This document shows, in pieces, positions 54,748 through 62,100 of a DNA stretch of 64,000 nucleotides. Every line of letters begins with the position of its first letter. The stretch's first letter is position 1. Under the pieces are notes generated by a model that saw only the letters and a program-made list of their open reading frames with translations, was not told the DNA's origin and searched no databases. Source of the DNA: Demequina litoralis (GTDB lineage Bacteria; Actinomycetota; Actinomycetes; Actinomycetales; Demequinaceae). The translations under genes were made by a program, and so were the position numbers. The DNA lies in assembly GCF_030418455.1 (NCBI RefSeq), contig NZ_JAUHPW010000011.1, forward strand, positions 36,733 through 100,732. The letters are read 5' to 3'.

Positions 54748-55481
54748 TGGACCTCTCCCCCACCCCCACCGGCTGGGACTACGCCGCCGCGCTCGAGGAG
54801 GTCAAGGCGCGCGTCCACATCGCCGAGGCCGCCGCCGGACGCGCCGGATCCGGGGTTCGCGTCCTCGTCGCGACCAAGACCTGGGACGCCGATGCGGCGG
54901 CCGCGGTGGTGCGCGCGGGCGGCACGCTCGTGGGAGAGTCCCGCATGCAGGAGCTCGATGAGAAGGGCGAGGCGCTCGCCGCGGCCGGGGCGCGCGTGCA
55001 CGTGATCGGTCAGCTGCAGCGCAACAAGGCGGCCACGGCCGTGCGCTTCGCCGAGTGCGTCCAGACCGTCGACCACGCGCGCCTCGCCGAGCGCCTGTCG
55101 CGCCTGTGCCTGGAGGCCGAGCGCGAGCTCGACGTCATGATCCAGGTCAACGTGTCCGGCGAGGAGTCCAAGGCGGGGGTCCACCCCGACGAGGCCCTCG
55201 CGATCGCGTCCGCGGTGCAGGCGCTGCCCGCGCTCACGGTCACCGGCTTCATGACGATCGGGCTGAACTCGCCCGACGAGGCCGCGGTGCGCGAGGGCTA
55301 CGCGCGGCTGCGCGAGATCCGCGACCAGGCGCTCATCCGCTCCGAGCGCGGTTCGGTGGGCCTCGGATCCGCGTGGGAGCTGTCGATGGGCATGTCCCAG
55401 GACCTCGAGTGGGCGATCGCCGAGGGCGCGACCATGGTGCGGATCGGCACGGCGGTGATGGGCGAGCGCTCGTACGCCTGA
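54747..55481 (+). CDS. YggS-type pyridoxal-phosphate homeostasis protein
   Basis: The 244-residue PLP-binding barrel has LVATKTWDADAAAAVV with the PLP lysine, GESRMQELDEK, HVIGQLQRNKA, IQVNVSGEESKAG and LSMGMSQDLEWAIAEG. Relatives keep cellular PLP and amino-acid pools balanced without known catalysis. AAGGAG precedes the ATG, which overlaps the ybaK stop. Confidence 0.95.
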   Translation: MDLSPTPTGWDYAAALEEVKARVHIAEAAAGRAGSGVRVLVATKTWDADAAAAVVRAGGTLVGESRMQELDEKGEALAAAGARVHVIGQLQRNKAATAVRFAECVQTVDHARLAERLSRLCLEAERELDVMIQVNVSGEESKAGVHPDEALAIASAVQALPALTVTGFMTIGLNSPDEAAVREGYARLREIRDQALIRSERGSVGLGSAWELSMGMSQDLEWAIAEGATMVRIGTAVMGERSYA

Positions 55482-55595
55482 TCGGCCGCCTGCGCGCCGG
55501 GTGGCGTGCCGGCTCGCGCGCCGGCGTCCGCGGTGTGAGACTGGCGGGGACGCCAGGCAGAGTGCCGCCGAGGGGGGCGTGCACAAGGAGGGTCC

Positions 55596-55937
55596 ATGCC
55601 CCACTACCACCTCGCGATGTACTACGACACGGCCGGCCCCGTCCCCGACGACCTCCCCCAGATCATGGCGGAGGTCGAGACGCTCAACGAGGAGATGCGC
55701 GACAACGGCGCGTGGGTGACGGCCGGCGGCTTCGCCCCCGCGACCGAGGCGCGCGTGGTCGCCGCCGACGCGGAGGGCGCCGAGACCACTCCCGGCACCT
55801 ACCTCGACGGGCACGAGCAGCAGGGCGGCTTCTGGGTCATCGACGCGACGAACATGGGCGACGCGATCGTGTGGGCCGAGCGGGCGAGCCGCGCGCTCCG
55901 CCTCCCCGTCGAGGTGCGCGAGCTGCGCGAGGACTAG
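55596..55937 (+). CDS. YCII/DGPF-like small protein
   Basis: The 113-residue protein has a ferredoxin-like YCII fold: MYYDTAGPVPDDLPQIM, AWVTAGGFAPATEARVV and GGFWVIDATNMGDAIVWAERA. Such proteins sometimes pair with ECF sigma genes, but none is adjacent here. AAGGAGGG gives a strong ribosome site. Function unknown. Confidence 0.85.
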   Translation: MPHYHLAMYYDTAGPVPDDLPQIMAEVETLNEEMRDNGAWVTAGGFAPATEARVVAADAEGAETTPGTYLDGHEQQGGFWVIDATNMGDAIVWAERASRALRLPVEVRELRED

Positions 55938-55940
55938 CGA

Positions 55941-55974
55941 CGGGCGGGCCGGGCGCCCCCGCACGGCCCGCCCG
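55941..55974 (+). terminator. Terminator after the YCII gene
   Basis: A perfect 10-bp stem CGGGCGGGCC/GGCCCGCCCG with a 14-nt loop begins 3 nt after the stop codon; it is followed by AAAAG and not by a T tract, so its strength is uncertain. Confidence 0.5.
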
Positions 55975-56035
55975 AAAAGTTAGGGAAGGTTTCGCTTGCT
56001 GGCGAGACCAGCACCGATGTTCCTACGCTTGACAG

Positions 56036-56755
56036 GTGACCCAGTCGGAAACCCACCCCACCGCATCGTTCCCGGACGAGGAGGCCGTCTCCGGACGGCT
56101 CAACGCGCTCCGGGCCGGCGTGCTGGGCGCGAACGACGGCATCGTGTCGATCGCGGCGCTCCTCGTGGGCGTGGTCGCGGCCACCGACAACGCGAGCATC
56201 ATCCTCACCACCGCCGTCGCGGGCATCGCCGCGGGCGCGCTGTCGATGGGCGTGGGCGAGTACGTCTCCGTCTCCAGCCAGCGCGACGCCGAGGCGGCGC
56301 AGCTCGAGCGCGAGCGGCAGTGGCACGACCACCGGCCCGAGTGGGAGCTCGAGCAGCTGACGCTGCTGCACATGGAGACCGGCATGTCCGAGGCGACGGC
56401 CCGTCAGGCGGCGATCGAGCAGACCGCCCACGACCCGCTCGCCGCGCATGCGCGCGCGCACCTCGGCATCGACCCCGAGGAGCTCGTCAACCCGTGGCAC
56501 GCGGCGTTCGCGTCGCTCGGCGCGTTCACGCTCGGCGGCATCTTCCCGCTGCTGGCCGCGGTGCTCGCGCCGCACGACCTCAAGGCCCCGCTCACGTTCG
56601 CCGTGGTGATCGTCGCGCTGGCGATCTCGGGCACGGTCTCCGCGCGGCTGGGCCACGCCCCGCGGACGCGGGCGATCGTGCGCAACGTCGTGGGCGGATC
56701 GCTCGCGATGGCGATCACGTACGGGATCGGCTCGTTCTTCGGCGTGCACCTCTGA
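56036..56755 (+). CDS. VIT1/CCC1-family Fe/Mn transporter
   Basis: The 239-residue membrane protein has LRAGVLGANDGIVSIAALLVG at the start, GALSMGVGEYVSVSSQ, an acidic helical metal-binding loop (ERERQWHDHRPEWELEQ) and C-terminal helices ending GIGSFFGVHL. It should export or store iron or manganese. The GTG follows TACGCT (56024-56029) by 6 nt, probably leaderless. TTAGGGAAGG upstream resembles half of a DtxR/IdeR box, too weakly to call. Confidence 0.9.
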   Translation: MTQSETHPTASFPDEEAVSGRLNALRAGVLGANDGIVSIAALLVGVVAATDNASIILTTAVAGIAAGALSMGVGEYVSVSSQRDAEAAQLERERQWHDHRPEWELEQLTLLHMETGMSEATARQAAIEQTAHDPLAAHARAHLGIDPEELVNPWHAAFASLGAFTLGGIFPLLAAVLAPHDLKAPLTFAVVIVALAISGTVSARLGHAPRTRAIVRNVVGGSLAMAITYGIGSFFGVHL

Positions 56756-56767
56756 CGGTGCGACGCG

Positions 56768-57820
56768 CTACGGCACCAGGTTGAGCCACTCCTCGGTCGC
56801 GAACTTCGACCCGACGCGGGCCTCCGCCTCGGCCACCTCCGCCTCCGTCACCCCGCCCGGCCGCGTCGCGTAGCGCGACCGGAAGTGGTCGAGGAATGCC
56901 GTGATGACGTCCGCCCGCTCCATCCCGGTCTGGCTGCGCAGCGGGTCGACGCGCTTGTTCGCGCTCTTGGTGCCCTTGTCGGACAGCTTCTCGCGGCCGA
57001 TGCGGAGCACCTCGAGCATCGCGTCGGCGTCGATGTCGTACGCCATGGTGACGTGGTGGAGCACCGCGCCCGAGACGTACCGCTTCTGCGCGGCGCCCGC
57101 GATCTTGCCGGCGGGCGAGGCGATGTCGTTGATCGGCACGTAGGTGGCCTCGATCCCCAGCGACCGCAGCGCACCCAGAACCCAGTCGTCGAGGAACGCG
57201 TACGACTGCTCGAAGCTCAACCCCTCGACCAGCGACGTCGGCACGTGCAGCGAGTAGGTGATGGTGTTGCCGGGCTGGATGAACATCGCGCCGCCGCCGG
57301 AGACGCGCCGCACCACGGTCATGTCGTGCTTCGCGGCGCCCTCGTCGTCGATCTCGTTGCGCCACGACTGGAAGGAGCCGATCACCACGGCGTTGCTCGC
57401 CCACTCCCACACGCGCAGCGTCGGGCCGCGGCGGCCGGCGGCGACCTCCTCGGACAGCACCTCGTCGAGCGACATCTGCAGGTACGGCTCGCGCGGCACG
57501 TCGTGGATGACGTCGAAGGTGTGGTCGTGCCAGCTGGTCGCGTGGCCGAGCGCGCGGCGCACCGCGATCGCGACCGCCTCCGGCGTGAAGCCGATGAACT
57601 GCGCGCCCTCCGACACCCGCGCCACCGCCGCCGCCATCTGCGACACGGTCGCGGTCGCGGACAGGCCGGACAACGCGCGCGTGATGTCGAGGATCGCCTC
57701 GGCGGGCTCGAGGAAGAAGTCGCCCGAGATCACCACCCGGTCGATCGTGCCGCCCGCGGAGTCGAGCTCGACGTCCGCGACCACGAGCTTGCCGCCAGGA
57801 ACCTTGTACTCGCCATGCAT
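56768..57820 (-). CDS. Lipoate--protein ligase with N-terminal LplB-like domain
   Basis: The 350-residue protein begins with a small domain (residues 1-90: YKVPGGKLVVADVEL, ISGDFFLEPAEAI) that resembles the accessory LplB domain, followed by a catalytic LplA-like domain with RRVSGGGAMFIQPGN (the lipoyl-binding RRxxGGG), NDIASPAGKIAGAAQ with the catalytic Lys, and AVLHHVTMAYDID. In E. coli LplA the accessory domain is C-terminal, so the order is reversed here, as a fused LplB-LplA. It attaches lipoate to dehydrogenase E2 subunits. Confidence 0.85.
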   Translation of the reverse strand: MHGEYKVPGGKLVVADVELDSAGGTIDRVVISGDFFLEPAEAILDITRALSGLSATATVSQMAAAVARVSEGAQFIGFTPEAVAIAVRRALGHATSWHDHTFDVIHDVPREPYLQMSLDEVLSEEVAAGRRGPTLRVWEWASNAVVIGSFQSWRNEIDDEGAAKHDMTVVRRVSGGGAMFIQPGNTITYSLHVPTSLVEGLSFEQSYAFLDDWVLGALRSLGIEATYVPINDIASPAGKIAGAAQKRYVSGAVLHHVTMAYDIDADAMLEVLRIGREKLSDKGTKSANKRVDPLRSQTGMERADVITAFLDHFRSRYATRPGGVTEAEVAEAEARVGSKFATEEWLNLVP

Positions 57821-57876
57821 GGGGTCAATTCTCCCCCGTGCGGACGGGTGCCCCTGACGGCGGGACGATGCGCGGC

Positions 57877-59478
57877 CTACGGGTGGGGCGCGACGCCCGC
57901 CTTCAGCAGGCCGTAGAACAGCGAGTCGGTCAGCGCCTCCCACGACGCCTCGATCACGTTGGGGCCCACGCCGACGGTGCGCCACTGCGTGCCCGTCTCG
58001 GTGTCGACGGTCGTGATGAGCACGCGGGTGATCGCGTCCGTGCCGTGCGCGGCGTCCATGATGCGGACCTTGAAGTCGGTGAGGTCGAAGCGCTCGATCT
58101 CGGGGTACGCCCCCGCCAGGGCGCTGCGCAGCGCGTGGTCGAGCGCGTTGACCGGGCCGTTCCCCTCGCCGACCGTGACGAAGCGCTGGCCGCCGCCCGC
58201 GCGCAGCTTGATGACGGCCTCGGCGTCCGCGTCGCGCGGGTTGCCCGGCGCGGAGGAGACGCGCACGCGCCACGTCTCGGTGTCCCAGTACTTGGGCGCC
58301 TCGCCCAGCTCCCACCGCAGCAACAGCTCGAAGGACGCGTCGGCGGCGTCGAAGGTGTAGCCCTGCGCCTCGGCGTGCTTGACCCGGTCGGTGACGCGGC
58401 CGAGCAGCTCGGGCCGACCGGTGAGGTCGAAGCCCAGCTCCTTGCCCTTGAGCTCGATCGACGCGCGTCCGGCCATCTCGGACACGAGCATGCGCATGTC
58501 GTTGCCCACGTGCTCGGGCTGGGTGTGCTGGTAGAGGTCGGGGTCGACCTTGATCGCAGACGCGTGCAGGCCCGCCTTGTGCGCGAAGGCCGACGCGCCC
58601 ACGTACGGCTGGCGCGCGAACGGCGCGATGTTGGTGATCTCGGAGATGGTGTGCGCGATGCGGGTCGACTCGCGCAGCCCGTCGCCCTTGAGCGCGCGCA
58701 CGCCACGCTTGATCTCGAGGTTCGCCGCGACCGCGACGAGGTCGGCGTTGCCGGTGCGCTCGCCGTAGCCGTTCACGCAGCCCTGCACGTGGGTCGCGCC
58801 GGCGGCCACCGCGGCCATCGAGTTCGCGACCGCGCAGCCCGAGTCGTTGTGCGCGTGCATGCCCAGCTGCGCGGAGGTCCGCGCGCCCACCTCGGTGACG
58901 ATGCGGGTGACGTCGTCGGGCAGCATGCCGCCGTTCGTGTCGCACAGCACGAGGGACGATGCGCCGCCCGCCTCGCCGGCGAGCAGCGCCCGGAGCGAGT
59001 ACTCGGGGTCGAAGCGGTAGCCGTCGAAGAAGTGCTCGGCGTCGAGGACCACGCGGCGGCCCTCGCCCACGAGGAACGCGACGGTCTCCTCGATCATCGC
59101 GAGGTTCTCGTCGCCCGAGACGCGCAGCGCCCGCTCGGCGTGACGGATGTCAGACTTCGCGACCAGCGTGATGATGGGCGCCTCGGAGTCGAGCAGCGCC
59201 CGCACCTGCGGGTCCGAGGCCGCCGAGGTCCCGGCGCGTCGCGTCATGCCGAAGGCCGCGAACTGCGCGTTCCTGAAGGACAGCTCCTTGGCGACCAGCC
59301 CGAAGAACTCGGTGTCCTTGGGCACCGCGCCCGGCCAGCCGCCCTCGATCACGCCCACGCCGAGCTCGTCGAGCAGCGGGGCGATCGCCATCTTGTCCGC
59401 GACGGACAGGTTCATGCCCTCCTGCTGCGCGCCGTCGCGCAGGGTGGTGTCGTAGATCTCGACCGTGAGATCCGTCAT
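57877..59478 (-). CDS. cimA: Citramalate synthase
   Basis: CimA condenses pyruvate and acetyl-CoA to citramalate, opening a threonine-independent route to isoleucine. The 533 residues begin IYDTTLRDGAQQEGMNLSVADK, contain HAHNDSGCAVANS and GCVNGYGERTGNADL, and end in a LeuA-type regulatory domain (about residues 400-530), which fits isoleucine feedback. GAGGAGCTG precedes the ATG at 59478. A leader peptide and terminator upstream make it subject to attenuation. Confidence 0.94.
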   Translation of the reverse strand: MTDLTVEIYDTTLRDGAQQEGMNLSVADKMAIAPLLDELGVGVIEGGWPGAVPKDTEFFGLVAKELSFRNAQFAAFGMTRRAGTSAASDPQVRALLDSEAPIITLVAKSDIRHAERALRVSGDENLAMIEETVAFLVGEGRRVVLDAEHFFDGYRFDPEYSLRALLAGEAGGASSLVLCDTNGGMLPDDVTRIVTEVGARTSAQLGMHAHNDSGCAVANSMAAVAAGATHVQGCVNGYGERTGNADLVAVAANLEIKRGVRALKGDGLRESTRIAHTISEITNIAPFARQPYVGASAFAHKAGLHASAIKVDPDLYQHTQPEHVGNDMRMLVSEMAGRASIELKGKELGFDLTGRPELLGRVTDRVKHAEAQGYTFDAADASFELLLRWELGEAPKYWDTETWRVRVSSAPGNPRDADAEAVIKLRAGGGQRFVTVGEGNGPVNALDHALRSALAGAYPEIERFDLTDFKVRIMDAAHGTDAITRVLITTVDTETGTQWRTVGVGPNVIEASWEALTDSLFYGLLKAGVAPHP

Positions 59479-59520
59479 GGTGGTCAGCTCCTCGAGTTCC
59501 GGCGTGGTCCGCGTCCCCAA

Positions 59521-59575
59521 CAAAAAAGCCTCCCAGGGGTGCGGGAGGCTGCGCGTCGGGGGTGGCCCGACGCGC
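59521..59575 (-). promoter_or_regulatory. Attenuator of cimA (leader hairpin and terminator)
   Basis: On the minus strand, directly after the leader stop, comes a 10-bp hairpin CGCGTCGGG type (59575-59551, loop 5 nt), immediately followed by a strong terminator stem GCCTCCC/GGGAGGC (59550-59527) and TTTTTT. The left arm of the first hairpin can instead pair with CCCGATGCG inside the leader coding region (59605-59597), so the position of the leader ribosome can change the fold. Confidence 0.75.
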
Positions 59576-59610
59576 TACAGAATGATGATCGCGGTACGCA
59601 TCGGGGCCAT
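59575..59610 (-). CDS. Isoleucine-rich leader peptide of cimA
   Basis: A short frame reads MAPMRTAIIIL and stop (start at 59610; an internal ATG at 59601 gives MRTAIIIL). Three consecutive Ile codons followed by Leu just before the attenuator hairpins are the hallmark of branched-chain amino-acid attenuation. It is too short for automated gene calling. Confidence 0.75.
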   Translation of the reverse strand: MAPMRTAIIIL

Positions 59611-59677
59611 TGTGGCACACCACGGGGACGACGCGGCAGAGGCGCCTCACCGCGCCCGGCCTGCCATGGACGAGCAG

Positions 59678-59715
59678 GGGACGATGCGGCGGTCGCGCGA
59701 CCGCCGCATCGTCCC
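59678..59715. terminator. 38-bp perfect palindrome built from two GGGACGATGCG motifs
   Basis: Two GGGACGATGCGG copies in opposite orientation, extended by CGGTCG on each side of a central CG, make an 18-bp stem 16 nt beyond the stop of the zinc dehydrogenase gene. It probably acts as that gene's terminator; there is no long T tract. Confidence 0.75.
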
Positions 59716-59730
59716 GTGCCGCGTGCGGCC

Positions 59731-60786
59731 CTACGGCGCGACGAGCATCTTCATCTCGGTGTTGCGGCCCTCGCCCAGGAGGTGCTTGATGCCGCCCTCG
59801 ACGATGTCGTCGAGCTCGATCACCGAGCTGATGAGCGGACGCGGGTCGATCGCGCCGGAGCGCATCGCCTCGATGGTCTCGGCATAGTCCTCGTCGGTGT
59901 AGCCGAACGAGCCCGTGAACGACTTCTCGGACATCACGAACGCGTTGACGTCGACGGGGAACTCGCCGTGCGCCACCGCGACGTACACCGCGGTGCCGCC
60001 GGTGCGGAGGCCGCCGACCGCGGTCTCGAAGGTGATGCGGCCCACGCCGGAGGCGTCGAAGGACACGTCGGCGCCCACGCCGCCCGTGAGCTCCTTGATG
60101 AGCGCGACCGGGTCCGTCTCGCGCGGGTCGACGGCGGTGGCGCCGAGCTGCTCGGCGAGCCCGCGGCGCGCCTCGCCGGGCTCGGAGACCACGATCGTCT
60201 CGGCGCCGCGCGCCTTGAGCGACATGACGACCGCGAGGCCCACGGGGCCCGCGCCGACGACCAGCGCGTGCCTGCCGGCGACGTCGCCGACACGCTTGGT
60301 GGCGTGCCACGCGACCGCGGTCGACTCGACCATGGCGGCGACCTGCGAGCCGAGCTCCTCGGGGAACGCGAAGACCTGGTCGGCGTCGAGCACCACGTGC
60401 GAGCTGAACCCGCCGCCACCGCCGTTGATGCCGGTGAAGCCCCAGGCGACGCAGCGGTTGCCCGCTCCCGCCTGGCAGGCCTCGCACTCGCCGCACCAGC
60501 GGTTCGCGCGGACGGCGACGAGGGTGCCGACGGCCGGGCCGTCGACGCCCTCCCCGAGCTCGACGACGCGGCCGCCGAACTCGTGGCCGAGCACGTGCGG
60601 GCCGGAGCAGCCGAACAGCGGGTGGACGAACTCGTGCGGGAACATGAACTGCTCGAAGAGGGCGAGGTCGCTGCCGCAGATGCCGGCGTGCTCGACCTCG
60701 ATCTTCACGGTGCCGGGGCGGACCTCGGGCTCGGCGATCTCCTCGACGACGGCCTCGCGGGGACCGTGCAGGCGCAGAGCTTTCAT
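59731..60786 (-). CDS. Zinc-binding alcohol dehydrogenase (2,3-butanediol dehydrogenase-like)
   Basis: The 351-residue MDR enzyme has the catalytic zinc site GICGSDLALFEQF and GHEFGGRVVELG, structural zinc cysteines in CGECEACQAGAGNRC, and a Rossmann loop VVGAGPVGLAVVM. The PHEFVHPLF and GGGGGFSSHVVL stretches fit the butanediol/sorbitol dehydrogenase branch. AGGAG precedes the ATG at 60786. Substrate not settled. Confidence 0.88.
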   Translation of the reverse strand: MKALRLHGPREAVVEEIAEPEVRPGTVKIEVEHAGICGSDLALFEQFMFPHEFVHPLFGCSGPHVLGHEFGGRVVELGEGVDGPAVGTLVAVRANRWCGECEACQAGAGNRCVAWGFTGINGGGGGFSSHVVLDADQVFAFPEELGSQVAAMVESTAVAWHATKRVGDVAGRHALVVGAGPVGLAVVMSLKARGAETIVVSEPGEARRGLAEQLGATAVDPRETDPVALIKELTGGVGADVSFDASGVGRITFETAVGGLRTGGTAVYVAVAHGEFPVDVNAFVMSEKSFTGSFGYTDEDYAETIEAMRSGAIDPRPLISSVIELDDIVEGGIKHLLGEGRNTEMKMLVAP

Positions 60787-61107
60787 GGGGGGACTCCTGT
60801 ACTGCTTCTTGCCGCGCCGACGCATGCGCGGAGGGGACTTGAGGACGCGTCGGATGCGTGCCACGGCGACCTTGCCGCGGCTGCAACGCGAGCACGCTAG
60901 CCGATTTCGTCACTCAATGCCACCCGGGGCATGCGAAGGCGGGGACGATGCGGCTCCGGGGTGCCGCATCGTCCCCGCCGGGTCGACGCTCGCGACGGAC
61001 GGGCGTGACGTCGCCTCTCGGCGAGATCGTGCCTCGCGCGTCGTGCCCGAGTCGAACGGGTGGACCGGATGTCGCCTCCCGGCGAGGTCCGTCCCCTCCC
61101 CCACGAC
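60787..61107. other. Gap between the dehydrogenase and the small-gene cluster
   Basis: No gene is supported. It holds the motif hairpin at 60938-60979 and two near-identical short stems (CGCCTCTCGGCGAG near 61013 and CGCCTCCCGGCGAG near 61072), possibly terminators of the small-gene operon, which is transcribed towards this gap. The promoter of the dehydrogenase should lie on its left side. Confidence 0.5.
60938..60979. terminator. Hairpin built from two GGGACGATGCG motifs
   Basis: GGCGGGGACGATGCGGC (60938-60954) and its exact inverse (60963-60979) form a perfect 17-bp stem with an 8-nt loop. It is the second intergenic inverted pair of the dispersed motif. Confidence 0.75.
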
Positions 61108-61350
61108 TCAGGCGATGATGAACGGCCTGATGCCGCCCGAATCGAGGGTGTGGCGTGCCCGCCAGTCCCTCGGGTCGTGCTGGAGCTCCCGCTCATGGAG
61201 CACGACCATCTCGTGGTGGTGCTCCTGGCGAGCGTGCCTGCGCTCCTCCGCTGCCATGCCCCGGTGCCGTCCTGCGCCTGTCCTGCGGTGCAGGTGCGGC
61301 AGGTCGGTGAGCAGGCCCTGTCGGTACGGGCGCTCTGCGGCGATGGTCAT
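61108..61350 (-). CDS. Small His/Arg-rich hypothetical protein
   Basis: The 80-residue product is basic and histidine-rich in the middle (RRHARQEHHHEM) and ends GGIRPFIIA. No TM segment or signal. A strong AGAGGGATC ribosome site, the same as that of the BTAD regulator gene, precedes the ATG. It is the last of three small genes on this strand; I recognise no family. Confidence 0.55.
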   Translation of the reverse strand: MTIAAERPYRQGLLTDLPHLHRRTGAGRHRGMAAEERRHARQEHHHEMVVLHERELQHDPRDWRARHTLDSGGIRPFIIA

Positions 61351-61384
61351 GATCCCTCTCCCTGGATGTCGCGCCGGCGCATGC

Positions 61385-61624
61385 TCAGAGCAGTCGAGCG
61401 TGCAGCGGCAGGCTGAACGAGTCGCCGAGGTTGCGCATCACCACGTCGGCGGGCGGGAGCGCGGTCTCGTGACGGTAGCGGGAACGCTCGCGGCGGCGGG
61501 CGTTCGCAGCGGCGAAGCGGTCGGACACGGCTCGCAGGGAGTCGCGTGCACGGCCGACGAGGTCGCTCGGCGCGGGGGCGACGACCCCTTCGCCGCCGAA
61601 CGGACGGACGGTGTGTGCGGACAT
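61385..61624 (-). CDS. Small hypothetical protein, second of the cluster
   Basis: The 79-residue product has a central amphipathic helix with SLRAVSDRFAAANARRRERS, then RYRHETALPPADVVMRNLG and a hydrophobic end SLPLHARLL. GAGGATC precedes the ATG. It lies 49 nt after the 90-residue gene and 34 nt before the His-rich one, consistent with one operon. Function unknown. Confidence 0.55.
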   Translation of the reverse strand: MSAHTVRPFGGEGVVAPAPSDLVGRARDSLRAVSDRFAAANARRRERSRYRHETALPPADVVMRNLGDSFSLPLHARLL

Positions 61625-61673
61625 TGCTGATCCTCTTCCTGAAGAACGGTTGACGTGTGCGCCGTGTGACCGG

Positions 61674-61946
61674 CTATGCGATGAGGCGGAAGGCGCCTCG
61701 CCCGGTGGCGGCGGCCTGTGCCTGGGCCTGCGCGTCGGCGATGCGCTCCATGAGGGCGGACCGGGCGACGGCCCACGCCCGCAGGCGCGAGATCTCGGTG
61801 CCGGCCCAGTCGACGAGCGCAGCGGCCGCGCCGGGCGCGAACCCGCGGACGGCGTCGGCGAGGCGCTCCATCTCCTCGCGGTGCGCCGCGGTGCCCTCCT
61901 CGGCAAGCGTGGGCCCGAGGTCTGCTGCGGTGATCTGGATGGACAT
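61674..61946 (-). CDS. Small helical hypothetical protein, first of the cluster
   Basis: The 90-residue product is predicted almost all helical (EEGTAAHREEMERLADAVRG, ISRLRAWAVARSALMERIAD), soluble, with no cysteine. AGGAGGG directly before the ATG is among the strongest ribosome sites in the window. It lies 154 nt after the BTAD regulator; that gap has repeat elements that may be the regulator's targets. No family recognised. Confidence 0.6.
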   Translation of the reverse strand: MSIQITAADLGPTLAEEGTAAHREEMERLADAVRGFAPGAAAALVDWAGTEISRLRAWAVARSALMERIADAQAQAQAAATGRGAFRLIA

Positions 61947-62000
61947 GACACCCTCCTCTCTCTGCGTTCGTTCGGTGTCGATGCCAGAGTGCGCGCGGCG

Positions 62001-62030
62001 CGTGTGAAGGGCCGTGTGACGCAGCACACA
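62001..62030. promoter_or_regulatory. Repeats in the promoter gap of the small-gene cluster
   Basis: CGTGTGA occurs at 62001-62007 and 62013-62019, and the second is half of TGTGA-N6-ACACA (62015-62030), close to the CRP/GlxR pattern. Direct repeats of about one helical turn also suit a BTAD/SARP activator. Which protein binds is not decidable here. Confidence 0.4.
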
Positions 62031-62100
62031 TTCGCAAAGTTCCTGAGAAGTCACCGCTCTAGCAGGAGCGATGCCGGCACGACCGGGGTTGCGCTCGTCG

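Larger units (their letters stand above)
1047..60974. repeat. Dispersed GGGACGATGCG motif family
   Basis: The core GACGATGC or its inverse occurs about 56 times across the window by eye; the strict 11-mer about 26 times, 13 per strand. Strict plus-strand copies begin at 1047, 11858, 18047, 28443, 28633, 34609, 41097, 44649, 44990, 57862, 58953, 59678 and 60942; strict minus-strand copies (CGCATCGTCCC) at 2388, 6130, 11883, 17571, 22528, 25460, 28790, 31018, 33997, 34885, 37501, 59705 and 60965. Many encode DDA or AASS in proteins; about a third of the ten-base form are intergenic. Confidence 0.85.

Noticed and set aside
55980..55996. An IdeR/DtxR iron box before the VIT transporter
   Set aside because: Only the left half (TTAGG, AGG) matches the 19-bp consensus; the inverted half is missing.
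1047..60974. The dispersed motif as a KOPS or Chi-like polar sequence
   Set aside because: These act in one orientation, but the strict sites split 13:13 between strands here.
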